Assembly: GCA_022925895.1 (NCBI GenBank) | Contig: JAKSYS010000099.1 | Coordinates: 1 to 64,000, forward strand | Reading direction: 5' to 3' | Length of the DNA: 64,000 nucleotides | From: Fragilaria crotonensis | Lineage: Eukaryota > Bacillariophyta > Fragilariophyceae > Fragilariales > Fragilariaceae | In this document: piece after piece, positions 54,338 to 64,000 of the stretch | Numbering within the stretch: position 1 is the stretch's first letter | Layout: the number at the start of each line of letters is the position of its first letter | The notes under the pieces: generated by a model | What the model was told of the DNA's origin: nothing | Database searches by the model: none | The model's input: only the letters and a program-made list of their open reading frames with translations | Position numbers and translations under genes: made by a program

Positions 54338-55878
54338 TCATTGCAGTACAGGTACATTTGAAAATCGAAAGGATACACTTGGGGAGAGATTCTTGCAGTC
54401 GTAGCTTGCTTCGGCCCATTCCGTAGACGTGAGACTGTTGGGTGCGAAGCCAGGAGTGAAATAGTACTGAATAGCAAGGCCTGTGTACTCGCCAACGGCC
54501 TGTTGTAGTTGGTCGAATGAAGCGTTCGAAAGATCGGCCGAGTTAACGTAGTTGCCCAGAAAGGCCTCAAAATCAGTCTTGTCGAGGCAAAGGTCACTCA
54601 GGATCCGTTCGTCGATGTAATCCATCACTTCTGGATACGATCCGGTACCAATGGAGGCATTGCGATTGCTCACAAAAGGCTCCGTCAGGAAGAACTCTCG
54701 AAAGTCGCAATCCCAACTCGACGTTCGTTGCCTGTATAGATTCTCGAGTGACTCCATCACCAAGACTCGATTGGTGTCTATTTGCCTCGCGAGGAAATCG
54801 GTAACATTGTCCAGAGATTGGTCAATGCTCGATGCGGTTTCGTTCAGAAATGGGACCAGCGTCGCAAGGTTGACCGTGAGGCGATTCAGTCGGTCGACTT
54901 CGCCAGTCAGATTGGTAATCTCGTTTCGAAGATCAATGACGGTGAAGTTTAGCTCCTCATTCATCATCGATAGGGTAGCCGTCTCATTGGACAGCCGATC
55001 GATGGAAGTCCAGAGCGTGTTGGTAGTTGTCGTCAATTTATCGTTGACAAGCTCGAGTTCGTCGACTTGATTTGATAATTCGGTGACGGTGAGGTTGAGC
55101 GCTTGGTTTTGGCCGACAAGAGACTTGTTCAGCCGCTGGAGAAGGGTTATTTCGACCATTAGATCGATCGCGGTCGAATTCAATTCGCCATTCATCCCGT
55201 TTAACACTTCTATCGTGGCATTTAGTCTGTCGTTCTCTTTGAGTAGTTGTCAATATTTTGCGCAAGATCGTGATTGGCCTTCTCAAGTCGGTCTGTTTCA
55301 TTGGACAGGCGATCGACCTCGTTGTCCAGTCTGTCAACTTCACCACCGAGTCGATCAACTTGCGCTTCCAACTCGTCGACCTGGAGCTGAAGCAGTTGTA
55401 CCTGATCTTCGAGGCGATCGACCTGCGTTTTCAAGCCAGGAATAGTGAGAAATTGGGTAAAGAAGTATGCTGCAGATCCAGTGGTGAGGAGGATAATGCC
55501 TCCAATGAGAGTAATTACGGGCTTTGTTAGCTTTCGCGCTGTGCCGCCACCTCCACCCTTTGTTTCGACATTGATACTGTGCTCAATCTTTAGAGACTGC
55601 GCGTTGTGGCCGTAGTTCTGACTATGCGTGGCAGAGTCCTCAGTATCGACAGTGTCGACAGTGCCTGTTTGCTGAATCGCTGTGGGTGAGAGATTACGAT
55701 TTGCTGTATTGATCCGGGACGGCGTTTCGTTGTCGGCAGATCCTCCGGGAAGTCGCAGAAACGAGAAGTGTACTGGACGACGCTGAGTCCGATCTATCCC
55801 CTCTAGAACTGGATCTTCTTCAGAAAGAGGGGATAGATCGTTTTGGAAGGGTGTTGATCGATGCAAGTTTTGCTTCAT
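54338..55878 (-). pseudogene. Coiled-coil membrane protein with one frameshift
   Basis: From ATG at 55878 the first part has a Ser/Thr-rich cytoplasmic region of about 110 residues. One membrane segment follows (KPVITLIGGIILLTTGSAAYFF), then a heptad coiled coil (VDRLEDQVQLLQLQVDELEAQVDRLGGEVDRL). Near 55.24 kb the frame changes by one base and the same coiled coil goes on (LLKENDRLNATIEVLNGMNGELNST...) for about 150 residues with many N-glycosylation sites. It ends in a compact C-terminal domain with Cys (WDCDFREFFL, ERILSDLCLDKTDFEAFL). The coding quality on both sides is equal, with no stops. One indel in a gene under selection, recent inactivation or an assembly error all fit. Many similar proteins occur in diatoms. 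The role is unknown. Confidence 0.65.
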
Positions 55879-56539
55879 TTGGGTTTTCGCCTTTCGATGA
55901 AAAGTTTTCAATGGATATGTGATGGCATCGGAGGCGACCTCGTGCAGCTGACCGTCCTGCTCTCAATACATAAATTCATGGGCAAACCCCCTCATTCGTT
56001 GATGTGCGCTACATTGTAGTATGTACACCACGTACAATTGTGTCGTGATGTCCTGCGATGTAATTAGCCGTTAAGAAGGGGTTACAACGACGCGACGAAC
56101 TCGCACCAACGTAACTTTACAGGATGATACTCACGACTCCCGGGTACACACGTTCAGTACATAGCACATAACAGTCGTAGCTACACCAAACCAGATCCCG
56201 GAACAAAGTGAGACAGGGCTTATTTTGGGCCGCGATGGAGATATACGGAGAGAAGAAAACGAATCTGCTCGTTCAAAAATTAGTCATGCATTTCCTGAAC
56301 AACTACTCTTGGATCTCGTTCGTGGAACGCACTTTTTGCATTAATAATATGTAATGCATACCGAGAAACCTGAGTTCACAAGTTTCGGAAGCTGGACTGC
56401 ATTACGGGTAGTCATGAAACCGCAGGTACGACAGGAATTAGCGCAACCAATGCGATGCCTGCAAAAGCACGAGTGACTCATTCGCATCTGTATTCAAGAT
56501 TCAAGCACGGGACTGACATCCTGAGGGTTGACGGCGTTT
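55879..56539. other. Intergenic stretch
   Basis: About 660 bp between two minus-strand genes, with the promoter of the coiled-coil gene. No other feature was recognised. Confidence 0.5.
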
Positions 56540-57613
56540 CTACATGCCACCCGGTCGACTGCCTGCCTTGACTCCTTGAAACACGCCCAACCCTGGTCGC
56601 AGATCTCGTGCCAATTTTCCGAGAATCGGCGGTTTGATGGCTGACTCGGGAATGTCACGAACATACGACACTTTTCTGGTGATGGGGTCGAGCTTGTAGA
56701 AACTTATTCCCTTGACAGTGTCGGGAGCATCCGCAAGTGCGACCTCCCATGTAAAGCAACAGCTGTCAATGCCATCATCGATTCGTTGCGTTCGGAATTC
56801 GATTCCAGGAAAGGAGAAGTCTTCAATGAACTTGCGAACTTGCTCTTTTCCCTTCAAAATTTCCTCGTAGTTGAAATCTCGATAGACAATGGAATCGTCA
56901 AACATTCGCATGCTTTCGTCGACGCTCGATCCCTGGACAGTGTTGAAGAGATAATCGACAACATCGGACGCACGTTGCGGAGTCCGTGGTTCATACGGTG
57001 CAACGACTTTTGGTTCCGCCCCAGCTGTGACAGCCTTGAGGAGTTCCAAGGTAAGATCACCAGGTTTGAAGATTGGTTCTGGAATTTCCCGAACGTAGTC
57101 AATTTGACCTTGATCGTTGAGTCCGATGAACGTGGTACCCCGCAATCCCTCTTCGTCTCCCGAGACCCAGGTCCACGCAAAGCCGCATGCCGCATCACCA
57201 TCGGATATCATATCGACTCGCACACTTCCTTTCCCTTTGCGAGCCGCAACTTTGTCAATGAGGTATTGTGTGACTGGTGTTTTGCCCGTAATGGGTTGTG
57301 GTTGAAAGCAGTCTTCATAAATGACATTGAACGAGCAAGCGTCGGCAAACGCTCTAGCTCCTTGTTCTGTACTGAAGCATTCTTCCTCGATGAGAGTCTT
57401 GACAAGCTCTTGGGCACGGCGAATGCCACTGTTGGTGCTGCTACCAGTAGTGGTGGGTTTCACGTCTTGATTCTGAACACCATCGTTGTTGGGGCTCAGC
57501 GTCTCTCGGAGGAGGACGGCTCTCGACGGATTGTATCTCCACCCAGGAGAAACCGTGAACGCGTCGACAGCAAGGAGCAGGGTAAGGACAGTTATGAGCA
57601 ACTTCATTGCCAT
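56540..57613 (-). CDS. Tandem NTF2-like (SnoaL-like) protein, predicted plastid import
   Basis: 357 residues with a signal peptide MAMKLLITVLTLLLAVDAF. The DAF-TVS junction resembles the ASAF plastid import motif, so a plastid location is likely. Two similar domains of about 120 residues follow. The first is RAFADACSFNVIYEDCFQPQPITGKTPVTQYL through GDAACGFAWTWVSGDEEGLRGTTFIGLNDQGQIDYVREIPEP. The second is MRMFDDSIVYRDFNYEEILKGKEQVRKFI through DSCCFTWEVALADAPDTVKGISFYKLDPITRKVSYVRDIPES. The repeated G-x-x-x-V-x-x-(Y/F)-(L/I) and FTWEV patterns fit NTF2-like cone folds, used for ligand binding or catalysis on small molecules. No catalytic residues can be assigned. Start at 57613 or the ATG two codons on. 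Confidence 0.72.
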   Translation of the reverse strand: MAMKLLITVLTLLLAVDAFTVSPGWRYNPSRAVLLRETLSPNNDGVQNQDVKPTTTGSSTNSGIRRAQELVKTLIEEECFSTEQGARAFADACSFNVIYEDCFQPQPITGKTPVTQYLIDKVAARKGKGSVRVDMISDGDAACGFAWTWVSGDEEGLRGTTFIGLNDQGQIDYVREIPEPIFKPGDLTLELLKAVTAGAEPKVVAPYEPRTPQRASDVVDYLFNTVQGSSVDESMRMFDDSIVYRDFNYEEILKGKEQVRKFIEDFSFPGIEFRTQRIDDGIDSCCFTWEVALADAPDTVKGISFYKLDPITRKVSYVRDIPESAIKPPILGKLARDLRPGLGVFQGVKAGSRPGGM

Positions 57614-58736
57614 TGCGTGCTATGGGGTCGGAGGTGAGAGGAACAGTGTACCCTTGGTTTGGATCTTGGACCATAACCACATGACACATCTGGCGAACAT
57701 CCTCCAGTCCCAACACGTTGAAATTCCCGCCGTCCGTATCTTGTCTGTTTTATTTATACATGACTCACGACGTGACGTCATGAAAAATTCATGACATCCC
57801 TCATAATGCTGTATTCGCAGAAAGCGACAACCAGTACACAGTTGTTCAGTGTTCAAATTCCAAGTCCAACAGCACTGGAGTACCTGTACTTGTACTGTCC
57901 GTCCGATTACTTCGAGGCCACTGGTACTTGGTACCAGGTACTACTGGTACTGTACGATCACCATTACAGGCAGATGGCTGGAAGGTCCGGCCACGCACCT
58001 CTGCTTGGTATTAATTGGATGTAGAAGCTACGAGAAGAAACGTCATTTTACCGGACCTCCCTGGGTTATGCACGATTAAAAGTATTACAGGTCCAAGTAG
58101 TATTCTGTCCATTGTCGAAGCAACGACAGTTCCACGAATGGGCATCGTCGTTCGGATCACTCACAACTCTGCATGTGGTGTGAAGTGTGGGAATACGACG
58201 ACCAGTGCGTCATTACAAAGAAACGAAACTCCGACTGATATACTATTATAACAGCAAGAATGCTGATTCGAATAAGATCCAACTTGGGAGTTTGGGGCGT
58301 CGATGGTTCGGAGGAAGTGAGAGCTCATGTCATGTAACAAGATCCAAACATAGACACGGATTTGCAATACGCTACATTTCGGGTCGTTCTCGACAACGAA
58401 ATCCTACTTGGATAAACATATATGGCTTGAACATCGTTGCGACCATAAACAATCGAAATGTTGCTAGGACATGAAACATACAGATATAGCGCCTCAATAA
58501 CTCGTTACTCGTTAGCCACTACCAATATTGAAATGCCCTTGCCGGACGGCCACAGCAACACCCGTGTCCGATGCAAGAGTCTTCCATTCTTATCTACATT
58601 TGTCGTCAACAACTCATTGACAAGCCTCACATGACCATAAGAGACGTGGCACCATCGTCATTCTTCGCATTTGCATTCGCATTCTCCCATGGAGCACAAC
58701 TTCCGACAGCCCATGGACGTTCGCAATGTGACAATC
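57614..58736. other. Intergenic stretch with a copied gene fragment
   Basis: About 1.1 kb without an intact gene. It contains a fragment copied from the 5' end of the NPL4 gene at 58260-58337. Confidence 0.5.
58260..58337 (+). pseudogene. Duplicated 5' fragment of NPL4
   Basis: An ATG-started frame of 25 codons, MLIRIRSNLGVWGVDGSEEV and on to a stop. It matches the first 16-18 residues of NPL4 at 61848 (MLIRVRSNVGVWRVDGLDE). DNA similarity also reaches upstream (GTCGAAGCAACGA near 58117 and 61686) and fades after about 58315. Confidence 0.65.
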
Positions 58737-60523
58737 TTAGTGACAACCTTCTATTCCGTGATGCACATCCATATAATCGCTCCCAACATGGTCCCAACTT
58801 AGAGTTTCAGCATAGTCACTGTTGTCGCTTGCAATACTCATGCCTGTGCTGCCTTCATCCTCATTGACATCCCCATTCGCAACTGCATGACAGTGGTTCG
58901 CAGGGTGAGACATAACCTCCACATGTGCATTATCCCTCACAATATGAAGATCTAAGAGGCAGCCTTCCGCTACTCGCTTCACAATCCTCTGATCGCTTGT
59001 GATACTGACGCCAATGCCATGTTCTTCTCCATCTTCATCATATAGCAAGCCCTTTGCATTCAGCTCGCAAACAACTTCTGAATGTCCTTTGCAACTCGCT
59101 GACTCGAGGACCGCGCGACCGTCACGCTTCAATAACTCGCGAACAACCATTAAATGGCCATTATCAATTGCCAACATAATTGCTGAGTTACCAACATCGC
59201 TTTTCGCATTTCCATCCACGAGCTCGTGATTCAGCAACTCGCGAACAACATCGACATTGCCCTTCTCACAAGCAACGAGTAGGGCCGTTGTGCCATCATT
59301 GTCCTTGGCATTCACATCAATCTTTTTGTGCTTGAGCAGTTGGCGAACCACATTTGAATGGCCGTTGGCACTCGCCGAAATCAAGGGTGTGCGGCCATCG
59401 TCATTTTGGATATTAACATCCACTGTATCGACTTTTAACAACTCCCAAACAACGTCCACAGGTACGTTCTCACATGCCCAAGCAAGTGCGGTGCAACCAT
59501 TATCATCTTTGACGTTCACGTCCAATCCAGCGTGCTTCAATAACTCGCGAACTACCAGCGAACAACCCTGAGAGCTCGCCAAGATGAAAGCTGTGTTCCC
59601 ATAAATGTCTTGGGCATTCGCATCCACATGTTCGTGCTTCAACAGTTCACGAACAACTCGGTAATGACCCATTTCACTCGCCAAGATGAGGGCCGTGCGA
59701 TCGGAGCTATCCTTAGCATTCACATTCACGGCAGTGTAGTAGTACTTCAATAACTCCCGAGCAACTCTCCAATGACCCTTCGCACTCGCCAACAGCGAAA
59801 GCAGTTTTGGGCATTCACATCCAATCTCTCGAAAAGCAACAACTCAATAACAACTTGCAGATGCCCGTTCTCACTCGAGCAGATGAGTGGTGTGTTTCCT
59901 TTGATACATTTGCTGTCGACGTCCACGTCAAAGTACTTGAACAACTCGTCAACAACTTTCAAGTGTCCCCTCTTACACGCCAAGATCAGGGCAAAGTTCT
60001 TGTCAGCAACATTGCCACCTTTCGACAACTCGTAAACCATGTCCAACCGTCCCCATTTGCTCGCCAAGTATAGTGCCGTTGAACCGGCGTGATTCTTGAG
60101 ATTCCCATCCAACTCTGCGCGTTTCGTCAACTCGCGGACAACGTCAGCATGGCCAATGATTGTCGCCCAAATGAGTGCCGTGTTTCCAATCGAACAACCA
60201 GTGTTCACATGAATCTTGTCAAGCTTCAACAGTTCACGAACTACGGCTACGTGACCCTTTTCACTCGCTAGAATGAGTGCGGTTTTGCCAAGCTTCGTTT
60301 TCTTATTCACATCCACCTTGTCGTGTTTCACTTACTTGCGAACCACGTCGGCATGGCCGTAGGCACTCGCCAAGTTGAGAGCAGTATCACCAACGACCAT
60401 GTCCCCTTTGGGATCGAAATTTGGGGAGCAGCGCAGAAGGTTACGAACCTCGTCAAGATTTCCGCGCTTTGCCTGCGATACCATCCGTGACGTATCAAAC
60501 AACTCATCGGATGACGGAGACAT
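58737..60523 (-). pseudogene. Ankyrin-repeat gene, interrupted
   Basis: From ATG at 60523 (MSPSSDELFDTSRMVSQAKRG) the minus strand encodes about 14 ankyrin repeats with a consensus like DVNAKDNDGTTALLVACEKGNVDVVRELLNH. Ankyrin repeats mediate protein binding and give no hint of the target. One in-frame TAA (60332-60334) falls within the second repeat, in otherwise matching sequence. Near 59.8 kb a short loss with a frame change joins two repeats. After the repeats comes a non-ankyrin tail ending at 58737. The repeats still follow the consensus closely, so the breaks are recent or partly assembly errors. Two shorter products starting inside could also exist. Confidence 0.75.
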
Positions 60524-61847
60524 TATGATTGAATGGAACGGCAAGAGGCAACGATGAAGAAGAAATTGTTTTTGTGCGCCAACTGCAAATCGAACGCACA
60601 TATCGTGAAACCTCCAAAACAGTCTTGTCTTTTTGCATGTGGATCTCTTGAGATTTTCCTGTGAAGCGTGGATCCTATCCAACGGTTCCTACATGTCATT
60701 GGGCACCGAACGCCACTGGGTGACTGTTTTCCTCGCTGTTTCAATCCAATACTCTGTGTGGATCATAACGGTATCGACTCGATCCGAGACTTGGACCGGT
60801 TTATGTGCATTCTGCCAGCCAACGTGGAAGTCACTCTATCGTCCGTTAGGTGGATCCGCTGTGTGCAACCAGGAGAATGACCATCGCAGCAACGTTGCGG
60901 TCAGGGTTCCAATGGAACCGATGGCCTACTGTACAGTACATAGAACGTACTCCGAGTATAGACATTTCGAAAAGCATCTCGTTCCCTCCAGTGGAAACTG
61001 TGGTCTCATTGGTCTCGGGGTTCACACATTCAATTCATCAACTTCCAATCTCGAGCCACCTCCGAGAAAAGCTTACATGAAAAATCTTTGGAGGCAATCC
61101 AACAGGAACTGAATGCATTGATGGATGTAATAATGCTATGGAGAGGAGCCGTGTTGCTTTCAAGAACAGCATTCAGCGTCAACGACAAAAACAATCAATT
61201 CTTCGTCCTGTAAAGAATTATTATGTAAAGGATAACTTGATGTTTTGTAGTTACACTCCAAGCGATTCTGATTACAAAGTGGTGAAAACTTTAGCTCTCT
61301 TCATTGGAATTTTCGAAACCGTTATTTACCGTAAAGTTTATTTAACTCTACGTGTCATTTACCCTGCGCTACATACATATTCATATGAACCTCACGTTGC
61401 CTACTATATTATAAATTAATTGTGTGCGTGCGTGCGTGCGTCTGTTACGAGTATGACCACTATACTGGATCAAATGAATACTGTCTGAATTTTTTCACTA
61501 CGGAGCTTCGCCAGGTTGAGTACTGAAAGTAAACAGCAGTAAAAGTAGTGGTCACCAGCTGTACGTCCAATAGTTTCTGTGAGGTACCCACTAGTTCATA
61601 TGAACTGCTCACGTTGCCTGCGCCAATATATATTGTACAGTCACTGTAGTACTGGAGTATTGGCAGTGTCACGCACAAAGAACTCTGTCGAAGCAACGAG
61701 AGTTCCATGTGTTCACGAATCCTAATCGCTGCGATGATGAATTTGTATTCCATCCCTCTCATCAACTCGCATTAGAAATAACAATCGTTGCGTTGTTATA
61801 TAACAACACAATACTACAATAATAATAAGACAACAACAACAAGAAGA
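60524..61847. other. Divergent intergenic region
   Basis: About 1.3 kb between the ankyrin gene and NPL4. Short plus-strand frames near 60.67-61.08 kb are weak (one reads IRDLDRFMCILPANVEVTLSSVRWIRC) and could be a gene relic, but I cannot support a call. A short GTGC/GCGT repeat lies at 61422-61441. Confidence 0.4.
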
Positions 61848-63196
61848 ATGCTAATTCGAGTCCGATCCAACGTGGGCGTTTGGCGCGTCGATGGTTTGGA
61901 CGAGGCGACCGCGACAGTCTTTGATGTTCAACAGGGAATTGAAGCATCACGACCTCATGTCGTGTATGAGACTCCCTTTTCGAGAGATCCAGCCTGTCAG
62001 ATTCATCTGGATCCTTCCAGACCATTGTATGAACAGGGATTTGGTCATGGTGCCATGATCCATTGTCGTGTCGATCCATCGACCTGTGTGGAAGCCGCAA
62101 GCAATGCTCAAGATCAACCATCGTCGTCGTCAAATATGAGGAGGGTTATTGGCAAGGACGGAACAATTAAAATGGTTCATGCCGTGACTGCGGATGAAAA
62201 AGGGATTTCGAAAAGGAATGATGCCCTTGAGGGATATGAAAATGTCATGGACGCTCAATGATTTCATCGAACTCGATTCACAGTACGAGTTCAAAATCAA
62301 ACGTCAAGAAGAAACTACCTGCAAAGGAGTATCGTTGGACACGGAATCGGTGGCAGACTTTCAGTCCTATATGCGACGATTCAATTTTACGAGACAGCGA
62401 TGCGCCTATCTCTATGGTACCTTTACCAAAGAAAACAAGGTTGTTGTGGAGGCCATGTATGAACCACCTCAAGAGGCGGATCCAGACGCGGCGGAGGGAT
62501 TTGTGCTCCTTGATGATCCAAAGGAAGAAACGGTAGAACAATTAGCACAGCTCTTGGGTTTGCGCAAGGTGGGATGGATTATCGGACACCCTCCGCGAGA
62601 AACGGGGTTTGTCTTGAGCGCTGCTGAAATCATAATGGCGGCCGAGTTTCAACTGGAAGCCGCCGGTGGCATTGCCGAAACTCCATTTGTGACTGTCAAG
62701 GTCACTTTAGGAGATGATGGAAATGCTGCAGTCGAAGCATTTCAAGTCTCACTGCAGTGCATGACCATGGTCGCTGAGGAAGCATTGGAAATCAGTCCGA
62801 ACCCTGGGTTCTGCGCAGTACATGATACCTTCACTGCCATTCAGGAGGGAAAGGAATCCAAGACAATTGAAAACAATTTCTTTAACAGTCGTCCCAATCG
62901 TACAGCACACGTCAGAACTACTTGTGAGTCAATTCCCAAAAGCGAATAGAGATCACGATGACCGCCATCCGGACAAGGCAGCGCTGAAGAAGCAATTGAG
63001 TAAAAGTGGCACTGCCGGGTGGACTTTTGTGGATTTATTGGCCGACTTCAACTTACTCGTTTATCTTTCGGATTTTTTGGACATGGCATCCGACATGCCA
63101 ACAATTTGTGAATCCATTGTCAATCGAGACAAACCACTCACAGACGGCTACAAGCTAATCATTGGCAGTATGGCTGGACTTGATAGTGCGTACTAA
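61848..63196 (+). pseudogene. NPL4: NPL4, ubiquitin-dependent Cdc48/p97 cofactor, with two frame changes
   Basis: NPL4 with UFD1 recruits ubiquitinated clients to the Cdc48/p97 unfoldase for ER-associated and other degradation. The start MLIRVRSNVGVWRVDGLDEA is the N-terminal ubiquitin-fold-like domain. The MPN-type NPL4 domain shows QRCAYLYGTFTKENKVVVEAMYEPPQ, VGWIIGHPPRETGFVLSAAEIIMAAEFQLEAAGG and SPNPGFCAVHDTFTAI. The C-terminus PIVQHTSELLVSQFPKANRDHDD, AGWTFVDLLADFNLLVYLSDFLD, GYKLIIGSMAGLDSAY is complete. The frame changes by one base near 62.24 kb (in an A run) and again near 62.89 kb (in TTTAA). No introns fit there. A usually essential single gene with two lone indels suggests assembly error or a second copy. 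The zinc-finger part typical of animal NPL4 is absent, as in fungi. Confidence 0.8.
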
Positions 63197-63306
63197 TCTT
63201 TGAATGGGACTATCAATGATGCATATTTACGTTGCGTTCTTAATCCTAAATGTGAAGGAAAAATGTCATTTTCCGTGAAAGTTATTTACCTAGTTTCGTC
63301 GTCCGG

Positions 63307-64000
63307 TCAAGCGACTGCAGCATCCTTGTGCCCAAATTTCAACAGTGCGATTGTGTGTCGCCTAAACATTTTTACCATGGGGTTACCTTCGTTCGATTGG
63401 ACTTCCTCCTTTTTCTTCTCGTTGCCACGCTTCTCCATATTCAAATACGATATCCGTTTCTTTTGTCGATCTGTAAGACCTTCTTGTACCAGACTTGATA
63501 CGGACCGCAGCGAGTCCAATGAGGAGTTGTATGCCGATTCCTCCAGCACATTGTCGCCGAGTGCCACCTGTACACACAAGTAGTCGATTAGTCTGTGCGG
63601 ATCCACGTCCGTACCAGCAAACTTGATGATCATGGTGGCAAACTCTTGGAAATCAAGTCGACCATCTCGATTTGCGTCGTATTGGGAGAACACGGCTCTG
63701 GTACGATGTTGATGGCTCCCTGGATTGTACCTTTCGAGAAAAGGAAGGAATTCAGAAACGTTGACGTGGTTGTCATGATTGGTGTCCAGCATACTGAATA
63801 ACCTATGGAGGCGTCCGTAGGCAAAGATCAAATCCGACGTGGGATGTTCGAGAGGAAGGTCCGCCTTGGCGATCAGTTCCTCTGGGCCCATCATGAGCTC
63901 CTTGAGATTCTCTTCTGATACATCGTCCCGGGTCACCGAGAGAGTTACCGCATCTGCAAGATCATGAAAGCATATTTCTTCTGGAACCAGAGCCAGAACG
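63307..64000 (-). CDS. EF-hand calcium-binding protein, 5' end outside the window
   Basis: The minus-strand frame is open from the window end at 64000 to a stop at 63307, about 230 residues visible, and it has no start in the window. Two EF-hand loops are plain: DTNHDNHVNVSEF and DANRDGRLDFQEF. Each has Asp at loop positions 1, 3 and 5 or close substitutes and Glu at position 12. Before them lies VLALVPEEICFHDLADAVTLSVTRDDVSEENLKELM. After them comes a basic Lys/Glu-rich C-terminal helix region (DRQKKRISYLNMEKRGNEKKKEE). The protein probably senses or buffers calcium. The C-terminal stretch could be a regulatory tail. The missing N-terminus may carry another domain. Confidence 0.75.
   Translation of the reverse strand, partial: VLALVPEEICFHDLADAVTLSVTRDDVSEENLKELMMGPEELIAKADLPLEHPTSDLIFAYGRLHRLFSMLDTNHDNHVNVSEFLPFLERYNPGSHQHRTRAVFSQYDANRDGRLDFQEFATMIIKFAGTDVDPHRLIDYLCVQVALGDNVLEESAYNSSLDSLRSVSSLVQEGLTDRQKKRISYLNMEKRGNEKKKEEVQSNEGNPMVKMFRRHTIALLKFGHKDAAVA

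Noticed and set aside
56786-57637. 283-codon plus-strand frame
   Set aside because: Antisense shadow of the NTF2-like gene.
60633-61112. 159-codon plus-strand frame upstream of NPL4
   Set aside because: No family signal, and other frames in the same stretch look equally protein-like. Possibly an old relic, not supportable.

Overview
The window looks like nuclear DNA of a diatom, probably a pennate species. The evidence is a GapC1-type GAPDH with a plastid-type N-terminal presequence, several secreted proteins with signal peptides followed by ASAF-like motifs, short introns (61 to 116 bp) with GT-AG ends, and Copia retrotransposons with the layout known from the diatom CoDi lineages. Nothing bacterial is present: no operons, Shine-Dalgarno sites, CRISPR or prokaryotic rRNA. 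I recognised no tRNA or rRNA gene. The species cannot be told from the sequence.

The left half (1-32.4 kb) is a transposon graveyard. In order it holds an eroded minus-strand Copia-type element with near-identical LTRs (6-7018); a young plus-strand Copia element with identical 172-bp LTRs (7731-14388); a small foldback element (14400-14601); one two-exon gene for a secreted protein (14628-15360); remains of a zinc-finger transposon-type gene (17.1-18.7 kb); and a piggyBac-type transposase relic (19.8-21.4 kb). It ends with a second Copia element on the minus strand (21491-32447), whose right LTR carries a 4.4-kb Mutator-like element (MULE, 27966-32338). The MULE has about 440-bp terminal inverted repeats, a perfect 9-bp target duplication, an Ulp1/SENP-like cysteine protease gene, a MULE transposase with SWIM and zinc-knuckle motifs, and a convergent small ORF.

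The right half (32.9-64 kb) is a host gene region: a mucin-like membrane protein, a flavin-reductase-like protein, a membrane protein of unknown role, a trypsin-type pseudogene, a POT/PTR-family transporter, a type II Golgi-like protein, an acidic secreted or plastid protein, GAPDH, a secreted protein with a Lys-rich insert, a Cys-rich secreted protein, a coiled-coil membrane protein, a plastid-type NTF2-like protein, an ankyrin-repeat gene, NPL4, and an EF-hand protein cut by the window end. Between 45.6 and 48.4 kb lies a nested set of non-autonomous inverted-repeat elements, one of which shares its subterminal sequence with the piggyBac relic 25 kb away.

Several host genes (NPL4, the coiled-coil gene, the ankyrin gene) and the MULE carry single-base frame changes in otherwise well-preserved coding sequence. 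These could be real decay or assembly errors. The host genes do not form one obvious pathway. Many encode proteins with signal peptides for the plastid or secretory route.
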